Below are positions 1-5,775 of a DNA stretch of 64,000 bases, one piece after another. Source of the stretch: Bacillota bacterium (GTDB lineage: Bacteria; Bacillota; UBA4882; UBA8346); the NCBI GenBank assembly GCA_023426245.1, contig JAFABB010000036.1, positions 1 to 64,000 of the forward strand, written 5' to 3'. A program made the translations under genes and the position numbers. Under the pieces are notes generated by a model. The model worked only from the letters and a program-made list of their open reading frames with translations. It did not search any database and was not told where the DNA came from. Position 1 is the first letter of the stretch. Each line of letters starts with the position of its first letter.

Positions 1-44
1 TGCTGTAACAATTTGCTAAGTGATGGGTTTTTTCCTCTGTTCAC

Positions 45-63
45 TTGTCCACAGTTATCAACA
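45..63 (+). other. Two DnaA-box-like 9-mers
   Basis: TTGTCCACA (45-53) and TTATCAACA (55-63) each differ by one base from the DnaA box TTATCCACA. They lie in the same orientation, 10 bp apart, in an otherwise unassigned AT-rich stretch. No dnaA or other replication gene is visible, so this may be chance or the edge of a feature outside the window. Confidence 0.2.
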
Positions 64-124
64 TCCCCCGGACCCCCTGCTACTACTGTTAGAGAATAAT
101 ATTAGGGATATAAATAACATACCA

Positions 125-280
125 GTAACCAAAGAGCCGCCGGAACCTACGGATTCCGGACCTCCCTTTATTCATCCAGGGTTTTTAGAGGGTTTTCGAC
201 ATCCATGTCCTTTCGATTGGCAATTATATGGGGCTTTCGGGGGCGACCGCCGTTTTTCATCCTCGAAAAGAGGCGGCGCT
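125..280 (+). repeat. Structured intergenic repeat, copy A
   Basis: This stretch of about 155 nt is a diverged inverted copy of 3917-4070. The two share a 21-nt identical block (168-188 here, 4009-4029 on the opposite strand) and many shorter blocks. Each copy begins with a CCGGAAC...TTCCGG hairpin and ends with complementary CCGCC and GGCGG segments, so it probably folds as RNA or cruciform DNA. The open frames through it are inconsistent between copies, so I treat it as non-coding. The two copies bracket the AT-rich graspetide island. The remaining sequence from 281 to 426 shows nothing I can name. Confidence 0.7.
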
Positions 281-426
281 TTTCGGCGTCCGTGCCTCAA
301 ATGGCGGAGGGAGGGGTGATTGAGTTGAAAAGCATAATGAAACTTATGAGAGGAATGAGGGATATGTACTCGCCAAAAGGCGTTTTTAAGTTTTGGACAA
401 ATACTGCAATGATATAAGAATTGGTA

Positions 427-494
427 TGGATTCCATTAAATTTGGAGGAGAAAATTTGTTTGTGGCGAAATTTACCAATAAATAATGGAATCTA
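427..494 (+). promoter_or_regulatory. Leader hairpin with embedded short reading frame
   Basis: The arms GATTCCATTA (429-438) and TAATGGAATC (483-492) are perfectly complementary and lie just before the ribosome-binding site of the RiPP precursor gene. The loop contains a strong Shine-Dalgarno sequence GGAGGAG (444-450), followed after 5 nt by TTG (456) opening a 9-codon frame that ends with TAA at 483-485, inside the 3' arm. A ribosome finishing this frame would melt the hairpin. Control of the precursor by translation of this frame is inference; the hairpin and frame are seen directly. Confidence 0.4.
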
Positions 495-507
495 ATGGGG
501 GGTTGGC

Positions 508-945
508 ATGAGACCGTTAATACTTGACTTTGCTCAATCATTAAAAAGTAATAATGACGAAAAAATTCCTTACTTATATGATGAAGACTTAAACCTTAAT
601 GTAATTAAAAATAGTAATACTATGATTCCTTTTGTTGAAATTAACTCTCATAAATTGGAATTAATGACTGCGACTGCAAGAAAAAAAGAAACAGCAGATG
701 ATGATTATGTTCAATACTATCTTCAAACTGAGACCCGAGTTAAAAACGAAAGTGTTGATGAATTACCTCATTCTTTAGAAATGATTACTAGGACTGATAT
801 GAAAAAGGAAGCTAATGATGATTCCTTTGGTTATGAATTACAAAACACAAACTTTGGGACCGATGAATCCCATTGCCTTTTTCTTTCTACATTTACAAAA
901 ATAAGAACGGAAGAAAATGACGAAGATGATTTTAATTATAACTAA
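508..945 (+). CDS. Graspetide-type RiPP precursor with four repeated cores
   Basis: This 145-residue acidic peptide is read here as the substrate of the adjoining ATP-grasp ligase. Residues 1-52 would be the leader. Residues 54-141 contain four copies of T-x-T-x4-E-x2-D-[D/E], beginning at T54, T74, T94 and T128, so the first three repeat every 20 residues. A decayed copy may start at T114, exactly on that period. In graspetides, threonine or serine side chains are joined to glutamate or aspartate side chains by omega-ester bonds, and the conserved Thr pair followed by an acid pair fits this. The pattern differs from microviridin (TxKYPSD) and plesiocin (TTxxxxEE) and is nearest, from memory, to thuringinin-type multi-core precursors. 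The gene starts at ATG 508 after a G-rich ribosome-binding site, and its last 29 nt overlap the ligase gene. Base composition is far more AT-rich than the housekeeping genes downstream. Confidence 0.8.
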   Translation: MRPLILDFAQSLKSNNDEKIPYLYDEDLNLNVIKNSNTMIPFVEINSHKLELMTATARKKETADDDYVQYYLQTETRVKNESVDELPHSLEMITRTDMKKEANDDSFGYELQNTNFGTDESHCLFLSTFTKIRTEENDEDDFNYN

Positions 946-1888
946 TAAAAGTGATATTACAACAGACTATGTTGTAAATAAACTAAATAAACGAAATACC
1001 CCTTACTTTCGTCTAAACACTGAAGATTTAATAAAAAATATTAGTATCAATTTTAACTTTAAACAAGGAATTTTTCAGATACTTGATAGAGAGAAGAACC
1101 AAGTAATAGACCTTAATGAGGTTAAGAGTGTTTATTATCGCCGACCCCAACTACCTTCACTCCAAGACTTTAATGTTACTGAGGCTGAAAAACAATTCAT
1201 TCTTAAGGAAATTGCCTACACATTAGAAGGTTTATATAAAATATTAATTGATAAATTTTGGATTAGCCCTGTTTTTTCAATTCGAGAAGCTGAAAATAAA
1301 ATATATCAGTTATTATTAGCCGAAAAGCTGGGTTTTACAATACCTAATAGTATCATCACCAATGAAAAACAATGTGCTGAGTTGTTTATATCAGAAAATG
1401 ACGAGAACATTATTAAGCCGATAAAAACTGGAGCTATTGATGAACAAGGCAATGAAAGAGTCATTTTTACTTCGAATTTTAATACAGATCAAATGGGGTC
1501 ATTAAATCGAATTTCTTTTTGTCCTACTTATTTTCAAGAAAAAATTGAAAAAAAAGCAGATCTTAGGGTTACTGTGGTAGGCGATAAGTTATTTGCGGTA
1601 AAAATAAATTCCCAATTGCACTTAGAGTCTAGAACTGATTGGCGAAAAGGTAGTGAATACGTAGTTTATGAAGAATTTGACCTTCGCTCTGAGGTTCAAA
1701 GAAAATGTCTTGAACTTACTAAGGCACTCAACTTAAATTTTGGAGCAATAGATTTAGTTATAGACCAAAAGGATAATTATATTTTTTTAGAGATAAACCC
1801 TAATGGGCAATGGGCATGGTTGGAGGAAAAGTTAAGTCTTCCAATATCAGACCAAATAATTGAACTACTGAAGAAAGCGGGAATGTAG
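917..1888 (+). CDS. ATP-grasp ligase, MvdC/MvdD-like RiPP maturase
   Basis: This 323-residue protein resembles the ATP-grasp ligases that close omega-ester or omega-amide rings in microviridin-class peptides. Visible hallmarks are an N-terminal domain with YYRRP (73-77), KFWISP (113-118) before the ATP-grasp fold, the IIKPIKTG lysine strand (165-172), QEKIEKKADLRVTVVG (207-222), and the metal-binding end FGAIDLVID (275-283) plus FLEINPNGQW (290-299). Length is usual for the family. The ATG at 926 (fourth codon) is an equally plausible start, giving MILIITN. The 29-nt overlap with the precursor gene and direct abutment with the membrane gene indicate one translationally coupled operon. Only one ligase is present, so a single ring chemistry is expected. 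The precise graspetide group is inference. Confidence 0.85.
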   Translation: MTKMILIITNKSDITTDYVVNKLNKRNTPYFRLNTEDLIKNISINFNFKQGIFQILDREKNQVIDLNEVKSVYYRRPQLPSLQDFNVTEAEKQFILKEIAYTLEGLYKILIDKFWISPVFSIREAENKIYQLLLAEKLGFTIPNSIITNEKQCAELFISENDENIIKPIKTGAIDEQGNERVIFTSNFNTDQMGSLNRISFCPTYFQEKIEKKADLRVTVVGDKLFAVKINSQLHLESRTDWRKGSEYVVYEEFDLRSEVQRKCLELTKALNLNFGAIDLVIDQKDNYIFLEINPNGQWAWLEEKLSLPISDQIIELLKKAGM

Positions 1889-2689
1889 GTGGGTATTGGT
1901 GAAATTGTAGATTTCTTTTGGCCCATTTTAGAAAAAGATAATATAAATATACCAAAAAAGAAACATAAAGTAGATGATGTAGTTGTAGCATCGGATTCTA
2001 TTCAATCTGCATACGACTTAGCGCATCGTTATTTTGATATCGAAGAAAAAAGATTAAGCACTGTAGAATCAAAGTCGATAGTTTTTGTTGGAACATTATC
2101 CGTTATTACAGGAATTATTGTTTCACTACTTAAAGATTTATCGAATTTACCATTTTACTATACTATTATTTTTGTAATATCATTAATATATTTTTGCAGA
2201 GCATTAATATTTTCGATAAAAGCTTTAAAAAGAGGTACATATTATTCTATAGGTTTTAAAGATTTAAACATAAATGAAACAACAAATACCGATTACTTAA
2301 AGAAAATGATAGTCGCCCTATCGGATTTTGCTGAAAATAACTCAATCACTATTAATCATAAAGTGGACATGATGACAATGGCACAGGCCTATTTTGTGCG
2401 GGGTATTATTACAGTTTTATTAGCTTCTTTTGTGGTTTTTTTTGAAAAACTAATTAATAATATCATTGATATTAAATTATTTTTAACTAATTTAAATAAA
2501 ACAATGGGGTTAATTTCAATCAGTAATTGGGTTATAATCATAATTGGAATTTTATTTTTGGCTATTATCATTACTTTGGTCTGTTTATATAGGAAAATCA
2601 ATAATCTTAAAATTGAAAATGGGGCTTGTTCCAAATTTTTATCCAACGGGGAGGAAGTTAAAAAAAACCTGAAATTACCTTCAAATTAA
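1889..2689 (+). CDS. Four-helix membrane protein of the RiPP operon
   Basis: This 266-residue protein is of unknown function. I see four hydrophobic helices at about 64-82, 89-112, 168-187 and 214-234. A polar N-terminal part contains a predicted amphipathic helix (36-62), and a charged loop lies between helices 2 and 3. It begins at GTG 1889, immediately after the ligase stop codon, so translation is probably coupled. The helix preceding the first hairpin (IEEKRLSTVESKS) loosely recalls two-helix membrane effectors such as PycTM/SLATT-type proteins, but I cannot confirm this by eye. It has no ATPase or peptidase motif. Immunity, export partner or effector of the modified peptide are the open possibilities. 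The gene is strongly AT-rich like its partners. Confidence 0.6.
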   Translation: MGIGEIVDFFWPILEKDNINIPKKKHKVDDVVVASDSIQSAYDLAHRYFDIEEKRLSTVESKSIVFVGTLSVITGIIVSLLKDLSNLPFYYTIIFVISLIYFCRALIFSIKALKRGTYYSIGFKDLNINETTNTDYLKKMIVALSDFAENNSITINHKVDMMTMAQAYFVRGIITVLLASFVVFFEKLINNIIDIKLFLTNLNKTMGLISISNWVIIIIGILFLAIIITLVCLYRKINNLKIENGACSKFLSNGEEVKKNLKLPSN

Positions 2690-2826
2690 GTTAACAGTCT
2701 ATGCGTAAAAATATATTTATATTCTCAATGAAATGTGATCAGGAACTAACGGATAGGTTCTAAAGTTGGTTATATTACTTGGAAATTAGAATGCTAAAGG
2801 TGAATATTAGAATGAAGCAACATTGA

Positions 2827-3024
2827 CCATGTCATTCAGCAGGAAGTTTTGATTTAAAAGAAGGGACCAGCCCGATAACTGCTATGTGTTCATGTGGTGA
2901 TTTTGTTGAGGTTTATAAAACGGATATAACATTTCGGATATATCCTCCAGAGGTACCGGATCCTGAAGAGATTAATCCGAATATGTCATTTACTGCGTCG
3001 CCAGTTGATAATGTAGGTTCTTCG
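2827..3024 (+). pseudogene. Remnant of an unidentified gene
   Basis: The + frame from 2827 runs without a stop and reads like genuine protein: EVYKTDITFRIYPPE followed by D-P-E-E-I-N-P-N and a P-V-D-N-V-G segment, with normal amino-acid usage. A stop at 2824-2826 and the absence of a ribosome-binding site show that the 5' part is missing. The reading turns nonsensical after about 3024, where the 3' end of the XRE gene begins on the other strand. I believe it is a middle fragment of a gene truncated at both ends, but I cannot name the family with certainty. The stretch 2690-2826 shows nothing else. Confidence 0.35.
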
Positions 3025-3035
3025 AGGTTTTGTTT

Positions 3036-3380
3036 CTATTTCTTTTCCTTCTCTTTTGCAACCATCCCGTCAATCACCGACTTAATAACCTTTCTCGCTT
3101 CATCATCCATTCGATCCACTTTCAAAAAGTATTGCAACAATTCCTTATCCCGGATCGGAACACTTCCCAGAGTATCTTCTTCTTCCGTTAAGAAATATTC
3201 AATGGATACCTCAAAAATATCAGCCAATTTCTTAAGAGTTTTCCGTGTTGGAAAGCTAGTGTCAATCTCATATTTGCCAATACTTCTCCCATGAACCCCA
3301 ATCAATCTTCCTAATTCATCCTGAGTCCATTTTTTCTCTTTACGAAGTTGTTGTAGCTTTTTTCCGAAGGATAATTCCAT
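3036..3380 (-). CDS. XRE-family transcriptional regulator
   Basis: This 114-residue protein has an N-terminal helix-turn-helix of the Cro/C1 type at about residues 5-60 (LQQLRKEKKWTQDELGRLIGV...SIGKYE, then PTRKTLKKLADIFEVS). The basic C-terminal helical part probably dimerises. Such proteins usually repress their own region and neighbouring accessory genes. It is read divergently from the SymE-like gene, and a perfect dyad (3436-3454) overlapping that gene's promoter lies 56 bp upstream of the XRE start codon, making the dyad its likely operator. A TATAAT directly before its own ribosome-binding site suggests a very short leader. No peptidase (ImmA-like) partner is visible. Confidence 0.85.
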   Translation of the reverse strand: MELSFGKKLQQLRKEKKWTQDELGRLIGVHGRSIGKYEIDTSFPTRKTLKKLADIFEVSIEYFLTEEEDTLGSVPIRDKELLQYFLKVDRMDDEARKVIKSVIDGMVAKEKEKK

Positions 3381-3427
3381 TTAAACTCCAAATTATATCA
3401 AAATTTTCGTATATTAAAACTATTTAA

Positions 3428-3456
3428 TTGACATTTATAGCAAAGATTGCTATAAT
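3428..3456 (+). promoter_or_regulatory. Consensus promoter overlapped by a 19-bp operator dyad
   Basis: TTGACA (3428-3433), a 17-bp spacer and TATAAT (3451-3456) form a perfect housekeeping sigma-factor promoter reading toward the SymE-like gene. Its spacer and -10 contain the perfect inverted repeat TATAGCAA-AGA-TTGCTATA (3436-3454). A repressor bound there would block RNA polymerase. The divergent XRE gene is the obvious candidate. The promoter and the dyad are seen directly; the pairing with the XRE protein is inference. The transcript would have a leader of about 175 nt, in which I see no other gene. Confidence 0.8.
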
Positions 3457-3638
3457 CAATTTGTAATAATTGAATTTTTAAAATATTTGATCGACAAAAG
3501 AAAGAAAAGTAATAGAACAGATAAAGAAAATACTGTGCTAAATTTTCCCAATCACTTTATTTTACCATAAACACCTTTTCCTCTCAAGGCGCGTAGAAGG
3601 CTTATCCTTTTATGCCCATTTAAAGGAGGTTTTATATT

Positions 3639-3812
3639 ATGAAATCCCACGACCACACCGTCTATTCCATCTTGAGCAACAATAAAAAAGTCCCCCTGAT
3701 CCGCCTGTCCGGCCAGTGGCTGGAGCGATGCGGTTTTAAACCCGGCTGCAACTATACAGTCAGCGAACTGTCAGGATGTTTGCTGTTGATGGTTGACAAA
3801 AATAAAAAGTGA
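3639..3812 (+). CDS. SymE-like small protein
   Basis: This 57-residue protein has the core of the SymE toxin family: a P-L-I-R-L-S-G-Q-W-L strand and helix (19-28), then G-F-K-P-G (32-36) and a final S-G-C-L-L-L-M strand (45-51). The fold is AbrB-like. In Escherichia coli SymE is an SOS-induced toxin that acts on RNA or the nucleoid and is silenced by antisense RNA; many homologues in other phyla are uncharacterised. The start ATG follows a strong AAAGGAGG ribosome-binding site by 8 nt. Expression is probably controlled by the XRE repressor through the dyad promoter at 3428-3456. I see no obvious antisense gene. GC content is higher than the graspetide genes. Confidence 0.7.
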   Translation: MKSHDHTVYSILSNNKKVPLIRLSGQWLERCGFKPGCNYTVSELSGCLLLMVDKNKK

Positions 3813-3916
3813 AACAACGCATTAGGTTTTTTAATTTTAAGGTTTTAAAGTAAATTGGCAATTATTTTGGCCTAAATTTCTACTTACAAAGATTTTCCGG
3901 CTCCAGGAGGAAGACG

Positions 3917-4070
3917 GGCACCGCCTCTATTCACGGATGAATAACGGCGGTTGCCATCGGAAGCCTTTACTTAGTTGCCAGTCGAAAGGCCAGGATGGCG
4001 AAAGCCCACTAAAAACCCTGGATGAATAAGAGGAGGACCGGAACCTAGGTTCCGGCGGCTTTTTGGTGAC
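3917..4070 (-). repeat. Structured intergenic repeat, copy B (inverted)
   Basis: This is the inverted partner of 125-280, sharing the 21-nt block at 4009-4029. It contains the perfect palindrome CCGGAACC-TA-GGTTCCGG (4039-4056), which corresponds to the imperfect hairpin of copy A. Together the two copies enclose the graspetide genes, the XRE gene and the SymE-like gene. No target-site duplication was obvious by eye. Confidence 0.7.
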
Positions 4071-4165
4071 TTTTTGGCCGCTCAAAAAGTTACTCAGCCG
4101 ATGAAATTCGTGGACCATAAAAATCGGCATTCATTTAATCCCAAATGCAAATTAAAACTTTTGTT

Positions 4166-4659
4166 TTAGGAGGTATTACCCCATGCTCACCGACAAAGAT
4201 CTCGGCATCAAAAAATTGATCCTCAACCGGCTGGACCAAATTACTGACGAGGCTGAAGCCGACCCCGAATACAAAAATTTAGGCGAGCGCCCAAATCAGT
4301 TACTGGAGCTGGCCGCTGCCAAATTACCGCTGGAAGACAAAGCATTGCTGGAGGAATACGACGACATCTGGTTTGCGCAAATCTGCCGTCGGGACGAGCT
4401 GATATACAGCGCGGCGCTAATGGACGGTATCTCGATTGGGTATTGGGTCGCAATGGTTGGACAAGGAATAGAAAAGATAAAAGTGTAATACTGATTCACC
4501 GAAGATAACTTCAATCGCTAGTCCTCCATAGAAGTTGCAAAAAAGGAAAATCAATCGAAAGCATCTACCGGCACTGATTTTAAAATCCGTTTCATCCGTT
4601 AAATCCGTATAATCCTGGTTCAGACGAATGTTTAGGCAATAATAAAAGCCCCTGAAATA
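4166..4659 (+). repeat. Direct repeat unit 1 (gene plus 3' region)
   Basis: This unit is repeated at 5155-5680 with moderate divergence. The similarity begins at the ribosome-binding site, runs through the small gene at 4183-4488 and includes the 3' non-coding segment ending in GCCCCTGAAATA. The intact gene is in this unit. Confidence 0.7.
4183..4488 (+). CDS. Uncharacterised small helical protein, intact copy
   Basis: This 101-residue acidic protein is predicted to be mainly helical, with no membrane segment or known catalytic motif. Its layout (N-terminal acidic helix, a central L-P-L-E-D-K-A-L-L-E-E-Y helix, and a C-terminal A-A-L-M-D-G-I-S-I-G-Y-W segment) parallels the small DUF6809-type protein encoded next door at 4706-4999, so the two may be distant relatives. 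The start follows AGGAGG by 9 nt. The gene has a degenerate paralogue at 5174-5482. Function is unknown. Location beside an accessory island suggests a phage- or plasmid-type small gene. Confidence 0.7.
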   Translation: MLTDKDLGIKKLILNRLDQITDEAEADPEYKNLGERPNQLLELAAAKLPLEDKALLEEYDDIWFAQICRRDELIYSAALMDGISIGYWVAMVGQGIEKIKV

Positions 4660-4705
4660 GACCCGAATTTGGGAGAGGGTAGGGGCTAGAAAGAAGGCCT
4701 GTCCC

Positions 4706-4999
4706 ATGAAATCCATTCTGGAAGAATTATTCTACGGCCAATTCTTCCCCTTCGAACGGATTGTTCCTCAAGATCCCGGATACCGGCCCTTAAACCAAAA
4801 AATATCCGGCCTCAAGCAAAAGTTGCAAGAGAGGCTCCCGGCGGAAGATTATCAAACGCTGAAAGAACTTTTGGATTTGGGTTGCGACTCAGGCCTGATG
4901 GAAACTTACGCTTCCTTTGAATATGGTTTCAAGCTCGGCGCGCAGGTGATGATGGAGGTGCTGGGCGGCAAGGGGAAACTGGTCGGAGGGGAAGATTAG
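4706..4999 (+). CDS. DUF6809-like small protein
   Basis: This 97-residue protein resembles the family annotated as DUF6809, which is common in Bacillota and of unknown role. The features I recognise are L-E-E-L-F-Y-G near the start (5-11), E-R-I-V-P (17-21), a central amphipathic helix pair, and the C-terminal F-E-Y-G-F-K-L-G-A-Q-V-M-M-E-V-L signature (71-86). The ribosome-binding site is weak (AAGGCC). An AGCCCCT/AGGGGCT inverted repeat (4647-4687) precedes it. The gene sits between the two units of a direct duplication. Confidence 0.65.
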   Translation: MKSILEELFYGQFFPFERIVPQDPGYRPLNQKISGLKQKLQERLPAEDYQTLKELLDLGCDSGLMETYASFEYGFKLGAQVMMEVLGGKGKLVGGED

Positions 5000-5115
5000 A
5001 AAGTTTGGAGAGACAAGTTTAAAAATGAAGCTTTTGAACTTCTATGAGTCAGAGAAAGGGTTTTTATAATTTTTGGCTTCAATGATAATCATTTGTCGAA
5101 TGCTCTGTCGCCAAT

Positions 5116-5135
5116 CCGCGGGATAAATCCCGCGG
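5116..5135. repeat. Perfect short palindrome
   Basis: CCGCGGGAT-AA-ATCCCGCGG is a perfect 9-bp stem with a 2-nt spacer, upstream of the second duplicated unit. No run of T follows, so it is not an intrinsic terminator. A protein-binding site or REP-like element is possible. Confidence 0.5.
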
Positions 5136-5154
5136 TCGGCAAGAGATACAACAA

Positions 5155-5680
5155 TTAAGGAGGTTAATTCCCCATGCTCACCGACAAAGACCTTGGCATC
5201 CAAAAATTCATTCTCGACCGGATCGCGCAGATCGATAACGAGATTGTCCAAAACGACCCCGAATATAAGGAAAGAGGCGAACGTCTCGGTGAACTGCTGA
5301 AACTGGCCGCAGCCAAACTTTCCCCGGAAGACGGTATGCTGTTGAAAGAGTATGTCAATACCTGCTTTGATCAGACTTGCCACCGGGACGAACTGATCTA
5401 CAGCGCGGCGCTGACGGACGGGATAATATTAGGTTATTAGGTGGCAATGGTTGGGTAAGGAGTAGATAAAATTAAAGTATGAAGAAAGAAGTTTGAAAAT
5501 CAAACCTGGGAAAATCCTTCTTTATTGCATACCCAGAAGTTGCAAAAAAGAAAAATCGATCGAAATCGACTAAATCGAAAGCATCTACTGGCACTGATTT
5601 TAAAATCCGTCCCATCCGCCTAATCCGTGAAATCCTGGTTCAGACGATGTTTTAGGCAATAATAAAAAGCCCCTGAAATA
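5155..5680 (+). repeat. Direct repeat unit 2
   Basis: This is the second, decaying copy of 4166-4659. It covers the ribosome-binding site, the broken gene at 5174-5482 and the 3' non-coding segment. It has a small expansion (a GATCGAAATCGACTAAATCG-type run near 5550) absent from unit 1. Nothing else is visible between the pseudogene and the ispG promoter. Confidence 0.7.
5174..5482 (+). pseudogene. Duplicated small-protein gene broken by stop codons
   Basis: This is a paralogue of the gene at 4183-4488. The frame aligns along its whole length, but the TGG corresponding to W in G-Y-W is TAG (5438-5440), and a CAA codon six positions later is TAA (5456-5458). After these the original frame continues to TGA at 5480-5482. 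An 88-residue product could still be made from the AGGAGG-preceded ATG, lacking the last 14 residues. Two independent nonsense changes in the same tail suggest loss of selection on it. Confidence 0.7.
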
Positions 5681-5713
5681 AAAAACTGTCATCAAAAATG
5701 CCAAATCCCACCC

Positions 5714-5742
5714 TTAACTTCTCCCGGTATGAATGGTATAAT
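5714..5742 (+). promoter_or_regulatory. Promoter of ispG
   Basis: TTAACT (5714-5719), a 17-bp spacer and a perfect TATAAT (5737-5742) place transcription start near 5749. This lies inside the longest possible reading frame of ispG, which argues that translation begins at the downstream ATG 5776. Confidence 0.7.
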
Positions 5743-5775
5743 CGTTACAGAAAAAGAAAGGTTATCTGGAAAAAA

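Noticed and set aside
20..417. Open frames of 99 and 70 codons at the left edge
   Set aside because: They run through the structured repeat, have no ribosome-binding site, and the inverted copy does not preserve the frame.
2884..3294. 136-codon + frame across the XRE gene
   Set aside because: Its first third overlaps the gene remnant I report, but the rest is the antisense of the well-supported XRE gene.
3927..4130. 67-codon frame on the minus strand in the repeat copy B
   Set aside because: It lies in a hairpin-rich repeat with no ribosome-binding site and no counterpart in copy A.
5698..5775. 26-codon N-terminal extension of ispG
   Set aside because: A -35/-10 promoter with 17-bp spacing lies inside it and the family starts at the later ATG.
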